Shown piece by piece: positions 1 to 8,539 of a stretch of DNA of 64,000 bases (positions are counted from its first letter, which is position 1; every line of letters starts with the position of its first letter). Position numbers and translations under genes: made by a program. The stretch comes from Salinispora vitiensis (lineage in GTDB: Bacteria; Actinomycetota; Actinomycetes; Mycobacteriales; Micromonosporaceae): the NCBI RefSeq assembly GCF_000378825.1, contig NZ_KB900388.1, positions 4,943,265-5,007,264 on the forward strand, written 5' to 3'. The notes beneath the pieces were generated by a model. The model searched no databases. It was not told the origin of the DNA and worked only from the letters and a program-made list of their open reading frames with translations.

Positions 1-333
1 ACCGATGTGCTGATCCGGAAGGTCGACGGTCATCTCGCCGCCGCCGTCCGCGCCGGCTTGGCCGAGCCCGAGTTGGAACTCGCCGAGCGGCTCGCCCAGG
101 TGCTGCGCGAGCTGGTCGTCTCCACCGCCCGGGCCAGTGCCGCGGACCGGGGTCGAGTGCGCGCGGCCGTGCACTACTTCGTCCTGCGCCGGGAGAGCCG
201 GGGGCGGTTGCTCTCGGTGCGCTCGCTGATCGCCGCCCAGCGGGTCGTCAACCGCGTCGTGCTCGACCTCGAGCGTCCTGACCTGCTGGTCGAGGCGCGT
301 TGGGATTGGCCTCCCGGGAGTCCGCCGCGCTGA
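1..333 (+). CDS. 3' part of an unrecognised protein
   Basis: The frame is already open at base 1, so the true N-terminus lies before the window; a GTG at 7 is in frame but need not be the start. About 110 residues are visible, rich in Arg, Leu and Ala, with predicted helices, no membrane segment and no clear motif, ending in a Trp/Pro-rich tail (RWDWPPGSPPR). Third codon positions are almost all G or C, which supports real coding. I do not recognise the family. It points the same way as the CBS-domain genes that follow after 284 bp, but the leader between them suggests a separate transcript. Confidence 0.55.
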   Translation, partial: TDVLIRKVDGHLAAAVRAGLAEPELELAERLAQVLRELVVSTARASAADRGRVRAAVHYFVLRRESRGRLLSVRSLIAAQRVVNRVVLDLERPDLLVEARWDWPPGSPPR

Positions 334-617
334 CGGCTCCCGAGGCCGCCACCCCGCTGGTTGCCTTCCGGGTCGGTTCACGTCTGGCCGTACGGGAGTG
401 TCGGGGCACGCTGGGATAGCGAAAGCTGTGCAGGTATTCAGTCGGTCGGCCAGAAAGGTTCGGTCGCGATACCCTTCCGGCACCGCCAGCGGACTTTCAG
501 GTACTCCCGATAAAATAGGCGGATGATCGACTCGTCTGCCCAGGAGGGCAGCAGTAGCGAGCCGGGTTATGCCCGGCTACCCCTGGCCCCGAGATCGACG
601 GGAGCCCTGAAGCTCCC
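334..617 (+). promoter_or_regulatory. intergenic leader with three hairpins before the CBS-domain operon
   Basis: There is no gene in this stretch. Its 3' part folds into three successive stems. The first pairs 536-541 with 546-551 (6 bp, loop AGGA). The second pairs 561-566 with 572-577 (6 bp, loop TTATG), with a possible GTA/TAC extension at 554-556 and 578-580. The third pairs 598-605 with 612-619 (8 bp, loop CCTGAA). The last stem takes in the first two bases of the GTG start at 618 and the only GGGAG-like ribosome-binding sequence, so it could block initiation. An A/T-rich ATAAAATA near 510 could belong to a promoter. I could not match this to a known riboswitch class; a regulatory role is inference. 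Confidence 0.4.
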
Positions 618-1976
618 GTGTTGATCGTCGTTGGGCTCCTCTTCATCGTTGTCCTCACCGCAGCCACCGGATACTTCGTGGCCCAGGAGTTCGGCTACGT
701 CGCCGTAGATCGGGGCAAGCTCAAGCAGCGTGCCGCCGAAGGTGACAAGGCCTCGGCCCGGGCCCTGGAGGTGACCGGGCGGCTGTCGTTCATGCTCTCC
801 GGCGCCCAGCTCGGCATCACGGTCACCGCACTGCTGGTCGGCTACGTCGCCGAGCCGTATCTCGGCGCCGGCCTGGCTGATCTGCTCGGGTTGTCCGGAA
901 TGTCGGAACAGGTTAGCGGGCCGCTGTCCGTCGCGTTCGCGCTGCTCATCGCCACCATCGTGCAGATGGTGCTGGGTGAGTTGGCGCCCAAGAACCTCGC
1001 CATCGCCCGCCCCGAGGCGCTCGCTCGGGCGCTCGCCGGCTCCACCCTGATCTACCTCAAGGCCGCCGGTCCAGTGATCAAGCTCTTCGACCGGGCCGCT
1101 GTCCGGCTGCTCCGCCGGGCGGGTGTCGAGCCCGTCGAGGAGCTGCCCAGCGGGGCCACCCTGGAGGATCTGGAGCAGATCATCGCCGAGTCCCGCGAGG
1201 GCGGGCACCTGACCGCGGAGATGTCCACCCTGCTGGACCGCGGATTGGATTTCCGTCAGCTCACCGCCGGGGAAGCCATGGTGCCCCGGGTCGACGTGCA
1301 CACCGTCCGCGCCCACGAACCGGTCAGCCGCGTCGTCGAGCTACTCGAGACCGGCCGTTCCCGGTTCCCCGTCCAGGGGGCCGAGGGCGTTGACGACGTG
1401 ATCGGTGTGGCCGGCATCGCCGACGTGCTCGGCGTACCGCTGGAGCGCCGAGCCACCACCCCGGTCGGTACGGTGGCTGTTCCCCCGCTGCTGGTGCCGG
1501 AGACCCTGCCGTTGCCGACGGTGCTGGACCGGCTGCGCTCCAGCCACCGGCAGCTCGCCTGTGTGGTTGACGAGTACGGCGGCTTCGCTGGCGTGATCAC
1601 CTTGGAGGACATCGCCGAGGAGCTGGTGGGGCCGATCCGCGACGAGGATGACCCGCCGGAGCGGACACCGACCCGGCAGCGTGATGGCTCCTGGGTGGTG
1701 CCGGCCCGCTGGCGGATCGATGAGGTCGCCGACAGCACCGGCATCTCGCTGCCCGTGGCCCCGGAGTACGACACGCTCTCCGGGCTGGTCATGCGGGAGT
1801 TGGGCCGGGTACCCGAGGTCGGCGACCAACTGGAGGTCGCCCTGCCGGCGGACGGGGATGAGGCGGCGGCCAGCCCACGGGCGCTGGTCGAGGTGCTCGT
1901 GGTTGACCGGCACGTCGCCGATTCGGTCCGGCTGCGCCTGCAGGAGTCGGAAGACCAGCCGGAGGTGCAGGCATGA
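618..1976 (+). CDS. CNNM/CorC-type DUF21-CBS membrane protein
   Basis: Membrane protein of the hemolysin-C/CorC/CNNM family, whose members are linked to divalent cation (Mg/Co) export or homeostasis; the substrate here is unknown. The order is a DUF21 membrane domain (residues 1 to about 200, hydrophobic segments near 1-24, 57-78 and 102-122, with the family motif ELAPK at 121-125), a CBS pair from about 221 (MVPRVDVHTV) to 340, and a C-terminal CorC_HlyC domain (about 355-445). The 452 residues are usual for the full-length type. The GTG at 618 lies inside a stable hairpin, and no good Shine-Dalgarno is seen outside it. The stop overlaps the start of a paralogue by 4 bp (ATGA), so the two are probably co-translated and may form a heteromer. 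Confidence 0.88.
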   Translation: MLIVVGLLFIVVLTAATGYFVAQEFGYVAVDRGKLKQRAAEGDKASARALEVTGRLSFMLSGAQLGITVTALLVGYVAEPYLGAGLADLLGLSGMSEQVSGPLSVAFALLIATIVQMVLGELAPKNLAIARPEALARALAGSTLIYLKAAGPVIKLFDRAAVRLLRRAGVEPVEELPSGATLEDLEQIIAESREGGHLTAEMSTLLDRGLDFRQLTAGEAMVPRVDVHTVRAHEPVSRVVELLETGRSRFPVQGAEGVDDVIGVAGIADVLGVPLERRATTPVGTVAVPPLLVPETLPLPTVLDRLRSSHRQLACVVDEYGGFAGVITLEDIAEELVGPIRDEDDPPERTPTRQRDGSWVVPARWRIDEVADSTGISLPVAPEYDTLSGLVMRELGRVPEVGDQLEVALPADGDEAAASPRALVEVLVVDRHVADSVRLRLQESEDQPEVQA

Positions 1977-3037
1977 GCGTCGGTGTTGCCCTCACGGCCT
2001 CGGTGGTCCTGCTGGCGTTGAATGGGTTCTTTGTCGCCGCCGAGTTCGCCCTCGTGGCAAGCAAGAGTTACCGGCTGGAGCAGGCCGCCGCCGGTGGTGG
2101 CCGGGGTGCCCGGGCTGCCTTGGACGGCGTACGCGAACTCTCGCTGATGTTGGCCGGCGCGCAGCTCGGCATCACCCTGTGCACGCTGGGGCTGGGTGCG
2201 CTGGCCGAGCCGGCGATCGAGCGGCTGGTCAGCCCGCTGCTGTACGCCGTGGGCCTGCCCAGCGCGGCGAGCCACGTGATCGCGTTGATCTTCGCGTTGA
2301 GCCTGGTGACCTTCCTGCACCTGGTGGTGGGGGAGATGGCGCCGAAATCGTGGGCGATCACCGACGCGGAGCGGTCGGCGACGTTGTTGGCGCCGCCGTT
2401 CCGTGCTTTCGCCCGGGTCGCCCGGCCGGTGCTGTCGGCGCTGAACTCCCTGGCGAACGGCATCCTGCGGCTGGTCAAGGTCCAACCACAGGATCAGCTC
2501 GCCCAGGTGCACGGCCCGGAGGAGCTGCGGCTGCTGCTGGAGCAGTCCCGCGAGCACGGGCTCCTCGGTGCCGAGCAGCACGAGTTGCTGACCAGCATGC
2601 TGCAGCTGCAGGGCACCACCGTGGCGCAGGTGATGGAGCCGTTCGACCGGATCGTCACCGTGCGACGGGACGCGAATGCGGGCCAGATCGAGCAGGTCAG
2701 CCGCGACAGCGGGCGGTCCCGCCTGGCGGTGCTCGACGAGGCCGGTGACGTGTGCGGGCTGGTGCACGTACGGGAGGCGGTGCGGGCCGCGGCCAGCCGT
2801 CCGACGGCGACGGCCGAGCAGCTGATGACGACCGCGTTCACCCTGCCCTCGTCCGCCACGGTCACCGAGGCGGTGGCGGCGATGCGGGCCCGGCGTTCCC
2901 AGCTGGCGTTGGTTCGCAACGGCGGGGGGCCGACCCGGCCGGTCGGTTTTGTCGCGCTGGAGGACCTGCTGGAGGAGGTCATCGGCGAGTTCGACGACGA
3001 GACGGACCAGGTTCCGCGGGGACGGCGGTTGCGCTGA
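1973..3037 (+). CDS. second DUF21-CBS membrane protein (paralogue)
   Basis: Paralogue of the preceding gene. It has a DUF21 membrane region (residues 1 to about 180, including the EMAPKSW motif that matches ELAPK) and a CBS pair (about 215-345, from VMEPFDRIVTV to LEDLLEEVIGEFDDE). At 354 residues it ends just after the CBS pair and lacks the C-terminal CorC_HlyC domain of its partner, a two-gene arrangement common in actinobacteria. The ATG overlaps the upstream stop by 4 bp, pointing to translational coupling. A role in divalent cation handling is inferred from the family only. Confidence 0.87.
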   Translation: MSVGVALTASVVLLALNGFFVAAEFALVASKSYRLEQAAAGGGRGARAALDGVRELSLMLAGAQLGITLCTLGLGALAEPAIERLVSPLLYAVGLPSAASHVIALIFALSLVTFLHLVVGEMAPKSWAITDAERSATLLAPPFRAFARVARPVLSALNSLANGILRLVKVQPQDQLAQVHGPEELRLLLEQSREHGLLGAEQHELLTSMLQLQGTTVAQVMEPFDRIVTVRRDANAGQIEQVSRDSGRSRLAVLDEAGDVCGLVHVREAVRAAASRPTATAEQLMTTAFTLPSSATVTEAVAAMRARRSQLALVRNGGGPTRPVGFVALEDLLEEVIGEFDDETDQVPRGRRLR

Positions 3038-3060
3038 TCTGGTCTGGGTAACCGGGGCCG

Positions 3061-3990
3061 GTGCGGTTGACGGGGGTGTCGCCGGAGTCCGGTCGGACGG
3101 GGCTGACCGTCCGGACCGCGCTGGCCAACCCGAGTACCCGTCCGGGCCTGTTGCTGCCGGGGCGGGTGATCGTCAGCGCCGGCTCGGTTGACGTTCCGGT
3201 GCTGCATGTCCGGCTCGGCCTGGTCACGTCGGCCGAGCCGGACGACCCGGAGGTCCCCCGGCGGCTGGTGCAGTTCCATCAGGCGGAGATCGCCACCGGG
3301 TTCGTCCTGCGCGCCGGGCGGGCCCGCAGTATTCCGTTTTCGTTCCCGATGCCCTGGGAGACCCCGGTAACGGTGGTCGGCGGAGCGCCGCTGCTCAGCC
3401 TGCGGATGGGGCTGCGTACCGAGGTGGCGATCGAGCCCGGGCTGGATCAGGGTGCGATGGTGCCGCTCTTCGTGCACCCGCTGATCGCCCAGGCGCACAT
3501 TCTCACCACCCTGGAGATGCTGGGGTTCAGCCTGCGGCAGGCCGGCTCGGTCGCCACCCGGTTGCCCGGGGTCGAGCAGCAGCTCGCGCTGCACCAACGG
3601 CTGGGCTACTGGGTCGCGCCGTTGTATTCCGGGCCGATCACCGAGCTGGAGGTCACCTTCATTGCCAACTCCGCCGGTCTCGAAGTGCTCCTCTGGTGTG
3701 ATCGTCGACTGGCGTTGGCCGGGATCACCCACCAGAGCATCAGCCGGTTTCGGATCTGGCATCACGGTGCCGAGCGGCAGGACTGGGTGGCGACCGTGGA
3801 TGGGTGGCTGCGGAGCGCGATCAACCGGCATGCGGCGATGGCGGCGCACGCCGACTGGTCGGCCCCGATCAACGAGTCTGCCCATGTGAGCCGACCTCCG
3901 GACGCGCCATTGCCGCCGGGATTCGGGCTGGGCGGTACGGCCGGGGGCCCGGGCGTCGGCGGCGGCGGTGGCGGCGGCGATGGCACGTGA
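3061..3990 (+). CDS. Spo0M-like (SpoOM) arrestin-fold protein
   Basis: Cytosolic protein resembling the sporulation-control protein Spo0M family. The N-terminal half has the family pattern of two arrestin-like beta domains (RPGLLLPGRVIVSAGSVDV, then VRFHQ/IATGF-type strands and the SIPFSFPMPWETPV segment at about 99-112). Spo0M modulates sporulation or cell physiology in Bacillus; its actinobacterial role is poorly defined. The length of 309 is slightly above the family's usual 250-300, because of a disordered Pro/Gly tail (residues about 275-309) ending in a run of glycines. GTG at 3061 was taken as the first in-frame start after the upstream stop; the N-terminus is shorter than in many homologues and could be misplaced. 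Confidence 0.7.
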   Translation: MRLTGVSPESGRTGLTVRTALANPSTRPGLLLPGRVIVSAGSVDVPVLHVRLGLVTSAEPDDPEVPRRLVQFHQAEIATGFVLRAGRARSIPFSFPMPWETPVTVVGGAPLLSLRMGLRTEVAIEPGLDQGAMVPLFVHPLIAQAHILTTLEMLGFSLRQAGSVATRLPGVEQQLALHQRLGYWVAPLYSGPITELEVTFIANSAGLEVLLWCDRRLALAGITHQSISRFRIWHHGAERQDWVATVDGWLRSAINRHAAMAAHADWSAPINESAHVSRPPDAPLPPGFGLGGTAGGPGVGGGGGGGDGT

Positions 3991-4035
3991 CCCGGGTGGG
4001 CCAGCCGCTGGCGGTGGCAGGTGGCCCGGGGTGGG

Positions 4036-4698
4036 TCAGCCGGTGGCGAGTTTCAGACTGAAGCCGAGGAAGAGCGCACCAACCGTGGTCGTCGCGCCCG
4101 CGGCCAGGCGGCGGCGTTGGCGGAACTGGGCGGCCAGGAAGGTGCCCGCGAAGATCAGTACCGTCAGGAAGAGCGCGCTGATGAGTTGCGCGATCGACCC
4201 GAGCAGCAGGAACGATAGCGCCGGCCAGGGGTAGTGCGGGTCAACGAACTGGATGAAGAACGAGACGAAGAAGAGGATCGCCTTCGGGTTCAGCAGGCTG
4301 ATCACCAGGGCCCGGCGGAACGGGCTGCGTTGGGGGGTGGGGTCCTCGGCGTCGAGGGGTCGCGGTGCGACCGGATCGTGGCGGGTCCGCCACCGCTGCC
4401 AGGCCCCGCGCAGCATCCCCAGGCCCAGGTAGCCCAGGTAGGCGGCGCCAGCATATTTGATCACCAGGAAGAGCGGCGGGTACGCCTGGAGCAGGGACGC
4501 CACCCCGGCGGCCGAGAGGATCATCAGGACCCCGTCGCCCACGAACACCGCACTGGCCGCGCGGTAGCCGGTTGCCACGCCACGGCTGGCGGCGGTGGAG
4601 AGCACGAAGAGCGAGTTGGGTCCGGGCAGCATGATGATCGCCACGGTGCCCAGCACGTACGTCCAGATGTCGGTGATCCCCAGCACGCCGGACATCAT
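4036..4698 (-). CDS. LysE/LeuE-type amino-acid exporter
   Basis: Inner-membrane exporter of the LysE/RhtB superfamily with about six hydrophobic segments. The N-terminus (GITDIWTYVLGTVAIIMLPG, then PNSLFVLSTAASRGVATGYRA) resembles LeuE leucine exporters, including the conserved PGPN motif. The twin ATG codons at 4698/4695 were preferred over an in-frame GTG at 4758, because the extra 20 residues are polar and LeuE proteins begin at this point; no strong ribosome-binding site marks either. A polar central loop (about 105-130, RWRTRHDPVAPRPLDAEDP) separates the two halves. It lies downstream of an MFS exporter on the same strand, so the two may be one transcript. Substrate assignment is by similarity only. 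Confidence 0.78.
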   Translation of the reverse strand: MMSGVLGITDIWTYVLGTVAIIMLPGPNSLFVLSTAASRGVATGYRAASAVFVGDGVLMILSAAGVASLLQAYPPLFLVIKYAGAAYLGYLGLGMLRGAWQRWRTRHDPVAPRPLDAEDPTPQRSPFRRALVISLLNPKAILFFVSFFIQFVDPHYPWPALSFLLLGSIAQLISALFLTVLIFAGTFLAAQFRQRRRLAAGATTTVGALFLGFSLKLATG

Positions 4699-4789
4699 GC
4701 CGGTGCCGACACCACCGGGGCGAGTCCTTTCCCGGCGTTGGTCTGTGTCGTTGGCCACCGCGAGGGCCGGGCGCGGGCTGTGCGAACGG

Positions 4790-6229
4790 TCAGGCTGCCG
4801 AGTCGAGGGGGTGGCGGCGGCTACCGACGACGTCGGCGAGGTTGGTGAGCAGCGCGGCGGTGACGATGCCGAGCTCGACGAGGAGTGCGTGGCGAAGGGC
4901 GGTTGGCCAGTGTCCGTTGTTTGCGCCGACCGAGCCGAGCAGGGTTGCGGTGATCACCGCCAGCCCGATCGCGGCGCCGACCTGCCGCATGGTCCGGTAC
5001 ATTCCGGCGGCGCTGCCGGCGTCTCGCCGGGGCACCTGCGCGAGAGTCAGGGTGTTGTTCGGTGTGATCACGAGGCCGCTACCGACTCCGGCGAGGAGCA
5101 GCGGGAACGAGTTCAGGACCGAGAAGGTCGTCCCGGTAATGCTGGTGAGGGCGGTCATCAGGGCGAGGCTCGTCAGGACGGTGAGTAGCCCGACGGCGAT
5201 CAGCCGGCGGCCGAGTCGTTCGACGTGCCGGCCGCCGAGCAGCGCGCCCAGCGCGGAACCCACCGCGAATGGCGCGATCGTGAGCCCGGTGTGGAACGGA
5301 CTGCGGTGGAGACCGTACTGCAGGTGCAGGCTGAAGATCAGCGGCAGCGAGGTGAAGCCGGCGTAGTAGAAGAAGCCGAGCAGCATCCCCAGGCGGTAGG
5401 TCCGGTGGGTGAGCAGGCGAAAGTCGAAGACCGGCGGGTGGCGCAGTGCCGGGGAGGTCTCCCAGGATCGGAAGGCGAAGAGGACGCCGATCCCGGCCGG
5501 CAGCAACAGCCACGGCAGCGGCCCCGGCCACTGTTCCCGCTGCAGCGCGGGCAGGAGCACCAGCATGATTCCGGTGCCCAACAGCAGCGTGCCGATCAGG
5601 TCGGGTCGGCGATCTGTCGCGTCGCTCAGCGGGTTCGCCGGAAGCACCCGCCAGACGAGCACCGCCGCGACGACGCCGATCGGGACGTTGCTGAGAAAGA
5701 CCAGCCGCCAGCCGTTCTCCACTCCACCCAGAGCAATGATCAGCCCGCCGATCACCGGTCCGATCGCGGTGGCGACGCTGGCCGTGGCACCGAGAACCCC
5801 GAACGGGCGGCCCCGCCGTTTGGGGTGGAACAACTCCTCGACCAGGGCCGTGAGCTGGGGAACGAGGACACCGGCTGCGGCGCCCTGCGCGAGCCGGGCG
5901 ACGACCAGCACGGTGCCGGAGCCGGCCGTTCCGGCGACTGCGCTGGCGACGGTGAACAACGCGAGGCCGATGAGGAGCGCGTGGCGTCGTCCGCTGGCGT
6001 CACCGAATCGTCCGGCGGGGACGAGCGCGAGCGCGAACATCAGCGCGTAGCCCGAGACGACCCACTGGACGGCGCTGTTGCCGGCGCCGAGCGTGCGTTC
6101 GATCGAGGGCAGCATCACGTTGATGACGCTCAGGTCGAAAAAGCCGAGAAAGGAGATGGCTGCCGCGATGGCGATGATCCGCCACCGTCGGGTGTGCCCG
6201 GTCTCGCCCGGGGCGTCCGTCCGCGACAT
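4790..6229 (-). CDS. MFS drug-efflux transporter, EmrB/QacA (DHA2) type
   Basis: Proton-driven efflux pump of the major facilitator superfamily. The 479 residues and about 14 hydrophobic segments match the DHA2 (EmrB/QacA) branch. Visible motifs include LSVINVMLPSIERTLG in segment 1, VVSGYALMFALALVPAGRFGDASGRR (MFS motif A, about residues 57-82, split here as seen) and the motif C-like GATASVATAIGPVIGG near 148-163. A short polar N-terminus precedes the first helix. The ATG at 6229 is preceded by GGGGGTGA-like purines on the coding strand. The LysE-type exporter gene follows on the same strand. It is divergent from the glycerophosphodiesterase gene; no regulator of the TetR or MarR type is adjacent, so its inducer cannot be guessed. 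Confidence 0.85.
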   Translation of the reverse strand: MSRTDAPGETGHTRRWRIIAIAAAISFLGFFDLSVINVMLPSIERTLGAGNSAVQWVVSGYALMFALALVPAGRFGDASGRRHALLIGLALFTVASAVAGTAGSGTVLVVARLAQGAAAGVLVPQLTALVEELFHPKRRGRPFGVLGATASVATAIGPVIGGLIIALGGVENGWRLVFLSNVPIGVVAAVLVWRVLPANPLSDATDRRPDLIGTLLLGTGIMLVLLPALQREQWPGPLPWLLLPAGIGVLFAFRSWETSPALRHPPVFDFRLLTHRTYRLGMLLGFFYYAGFTSLPLIFSLHLQYGLHRSPFHTGLTIAPFAVGSALGALLGGRHVERLGRRLIAVGLLTVLTSLALMTALTSITGTTFSVLNSFPLLLAGVGSGLVITPNNTLTLAQVPRRDAGSAAGMYRTMRQVGAAIGLAVITATLLGSVGANNGHWPTALRHALLVELGIVTAALLTNLADVVGSRRHPLDSAA

Positions 6230-6471
6230 TCACCCCCGCCTGATCATGAAATGACCGCTTCGTGCTCATTGAAGGTAATGCGGGATATCACCGGAAACCG
6301 GGGATGTGGTTAAAGATCTTGAACGTCCGGCATCGGCATGTCAGCACCTGTTCGCCGCGTTGTTACCGCTGGGGCCCGCGTTTCGTGGTGGGAGGCCGAC
6401 AGGATGACGGTGGTTTGCGCTGGCATCGGCGCAGACCGCTGATCATTCTGATGTCTACCCGGGAGTTGCTC

Positions 6472-7953
6472 GTGCGTAGGAAATGGTGGAGTGGGGCGCT
6501 GGCCGTGGTGACGGCGGGTGTGGTGGTCGGTGTGGCTCCGACGGTGGCGGGGGCCAAGGCCACGGCCGGGGCCACCCCAATTGCGGGGTCGGCACTCGCC
6601 CAGACCGTCGAGTCGGCGCCCGCGCACACCATTGAGCAGGTGCGCAAGCAGTTCCTGCGGCACGGTCCGGGTGCTGAGGTGCTGGTGGTGGCGCACCGTG
6701 GGCACTGGCGTGCCGCACCGGAGAACTCGCTGAAGGCGATCAAGTCCGCGGTGAAGGCGGGCGCGCACGTGGTGGAGATCGATGTCCGGCGTACGGCTGA
6801 CGGTCATCTGGTGTTGATGCATGACAGCACGGTGGACCGGACCACGGACGGAACCGGTGCGGTGTCGGAGTTGACGCTGGCCGAGGTGAAGCAGCTGCGG
6901 TTGAAGGTGGGCCTGGGTGGCGACCAGGCGCCGTTGACCGATCAGCGGGTGCCGACCCTGGCGGAGGCGATGGCGCAGGTGAAGGGCCGCGCCATGGTCA
7001 ACCTGGACAAGGCGTGGGACATCCGGGACGAGGCGTACGACGTCCTGGTCGACACCGGCACCCTGGACCACGTTCTGTTCAAGAGTTCGGCGCCGGTTGC
7101 GGAGGTCGAGCAGTTCCTCGCCACCGACCCGGAAATCCTCTACGTCCATGTCGTGAAGGAGGAGAACGCCGGCGACCTCGACGGGTTCACCGACCACCAG
7201 CCGGAGGCGTACGAGCTGGTCTTCGACCGGCTCACCGAGCCGCAGATCCAGCCGGCGGTGGTGGCGGCGCTCCGCGAGCGGGCCCGGGTCTGGGTCAACA
7301 CCCTGTGGTACGGCCTCGCCGCCGGCTACACCGACGAGTCGTCGTTGCGGGATCCGGCGCAGGGCTGGGGTGCGGTGGTGGACCGGCACCAGGCGGACAT
7401 GATCCAGACTGACAACCCGGAGCAGTTGGTCAGCTGGCTGGCCAGTCGGGACCGGGAGCACGGTGGTCAGGGGGAGTGGCCGTCGTTGCCGAAGGGTTCG
7501 GTACGGGTGCAGGCCGAGGAGTACTCGCCGGCGGGTAAGGGGATCGGCTACCACGACCTGGAGGACGAGAACCAGGGTGGCACGGTGGCTCGCCAGTACG
7601 AGGGCGTGGACATCTGCGACAACAATGCCGCGATCGTGATGTGTTACATCCGCGGCGGCGAGTGGGTCAAGTACACCGTCGAGGTGCCGAAGTCCGGCAA
7701 CTACCGGGTGAGCGCCCGGATGTCGTCGCCGTACTTCCCGGCGGGGCGGTTCTCGATGACCTTCGACGGCCAGCCGACGACCGGTCCGGTGGACGTGGTG
7801 GGCACGACCTCGCACGACGCCTTCGAGCTGCAGGAGATCGAGGGGACCCAGTACCTGCGGAAGGGTACGCACGAGTTCGAGGTGCGGATGGACGAGGACG
7901 CCTACCAGAACTTCAATATCGACTACTTCCAGTTCGACCGCGTCAAGCAGTGA
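6472..7953 (+). CDS. secreted glycerophosphodiester phosphodiesterase with CBM6-like domain
   Basis: Extracellular enzyme that hydrolyses glycerophosphodiesters to glycerol-3-phosphate and an alcohol. With a start at GTG 6472 (GGGAG at 6460-6464, good spacing), the product is 493 residues with a clean signal peptide (RRKWW, then a hydrophobic run ending AGA). An in-frame ATG at 6451 has no ribosome-binding site. The GDPD barrel (about 70-335) carries HRG at 75-77, PENS at 83-86, E102/D104 and H117-D118, which are the catalytic and metal-binding residues of the family. The C-terminal 130 residues (from VRVQAEEYSPAGKGIGYHDL) look like a CBM6/CBM35 beta-sandwich, which could anchor the enzyme to cell-wall or environmental glycans. 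A possible substrate is teichoic-acid-like polymer. Confidence 0.88.
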   Translation: MRRKWWSGALAVVTAGVVVGVAPTVAGAKATAGATPIAGSALAQTVESAPAHTIEQVRKQFLRHGPGAEVLVVAHRGHWRAAPENSLKAIKSAVKAGAHVVEIDVRRTADGHLVLMHDSTVDRTTDGTGAVSELTLAEVKQLRLKVGLGGDQAPLTDQRVPTLAEAMAQVKGRAMVNLDKAWDIRDEAYDVLVDTGTLDHVLFKSSAPVAEVEQFLATDPEILYVHVVKEENAGDLDGFTDHQPEAYELVFDRLTEPQIQPAVVAALRERARVWVNTLWYGLAAGYTDESSLRDPAQGWGAVVDRHQADMIQTDNPEQLVSWLASRDREHGGQGEWPSLPKGSVRVQAEEYSPAGKGIGYHDLEDENQGGTVARQYEGVDICDNNAAIVMCYIRGGEWVKYTVEVPKSGNYRVSARMSSPYFPAGRFSMTFDGQPTTGPVDVVGTTSHDAFELQEIEGTQYLRKGTHEFEVRMDEDAYQNFNIDYFQFDRVKQ

Positions 7954-7993
7954 CCCGCTGATCCGCTGACGGCTCGCGGATCGGCTGGCGAAG

Positions 7994-8033
7994 GCGAGTG
8001 GCCAACCCGGTCCGCCCCGGGTGGGTCACTCGC
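7994..8033. terminator. bidirectional hairpin terminator
   Basis: GCGAGTG (7994-8000) pairs with CACTCGC (8027-8033), and inside it ACCCGG (8005-8010) pairs with CCGGGT (8017-8022). The hairpin is followed by TTTCGG. It lies between the convergent phosphodiesterase gene and the small-gene operon and could serve both. Confidence 0.6.
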
Positions 8034-8057
8034 TTTCGGCGTAACAGCCGCCGGTTG

Positions 8058-8327
8058 CTATACCCACAGCAGGAATCGGCGGTACAGGTCGGAGGCGGTG
8101 TGGGTCTGGACCTGGGCTAGCTGTTCGGCCGCTTCGGACATGAGGGCACCCAGGTAGACCCGCAGCGCGGTGCGGTCGGTGCGGTATTCGGCAAGGAGGG
8201 CGTGTCGGGCTGCCGGGCAGGGCCACTCCGCCTGGCAGCTGCCGCACCCCCACAGCGGGCGCATCGGTAGGTGTGGCCGATCGGGGGCCGGCCCACCCGG
8301 AGCTGAGGACCTCGGGCTGGTCGTCAT
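8058..8327 (-). CDS. small conserved Cys-containing protein of XRE/DUF397 loci
   Basis: An 89-residue soluble protein with the pattern PLWGCGSCQAEWPCPAARHALL (Cys at about 28, 31 and 37 within a Trp-rich segment), followed by two helices (LLAEYRTDRTALRVYLGALM, SDLYRRFLLWV). I recognise this as a small actinobacterial family often found beside XRE and DUF397 genes and sometimes mislabelled flavin reductase; no flavin-binding motif is present. The Cys cluster suggests metal binding or disulfide formation, which is inference. The ATG overlaps the stop of the upstream gene by 4 bp (ATGA), so it is the third gene of a translationally coupled operon. Its function is unknown. Confidence 0.7.
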   Translation of the reverse strand: MTTSPRSSAPGGPAPDRPHLPMRPLWGCGSCQAEWPCPAARHALLAEYRTDRTALRVYLGALMSEAAEQLAQVQTHTASDLYRRFLLWV

Positions 8328-8539
8328 CGCAGTACCCGGAGTGTGATGGCGGCCACGATGATCACCAGGATGAGCGCCGCGATCAGCCGGTGCCGGGTGG
8401 TGGCGGGCGGTGGGGGAGCGGGCGGCGCGCTCGGCCGCACCCGGTCGCCGTCGGGCAGCGGCGGCGACCCGTGCGGGTCGCGGTACGCGCGCCGGCCAGC
8501 GTGCGCCGGCTGGTCGGTGGTCGGGTTGTCATCGGCCAT
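8324..8539 (-). CDS. small single-pass membrane protein
   Basis: A 71-residue product with a polar, Pro-rich N-terminal half (DDNPTTDQPAHAGRR, then SPPLPDGDRVRPSAPPAPPP) and one C-terminal hydrophobic helix (LIAALILVIIVAAITLRVL) ending in Arg, so it is probably a tail-anchored membrane protein with its N-terminus in the cytosol. ATG at 8539 is preceded by GGAG about 8 bases upstream. The ATG overlaps the stop of the upstream gene (TGATG), and its own stop overlaps the next ATG. I do not recognise a family. Its position between two other small genes suggests a common role with the divergent XRE regulator. Confidence 0.6.
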   Translation of the reverse strand: MADDNPTTDQPAHAGRRAYRDPHGSPPLPDGDRVRPSAPPAPPPPATTRHRLIAALILVIIVAAITLRVLR

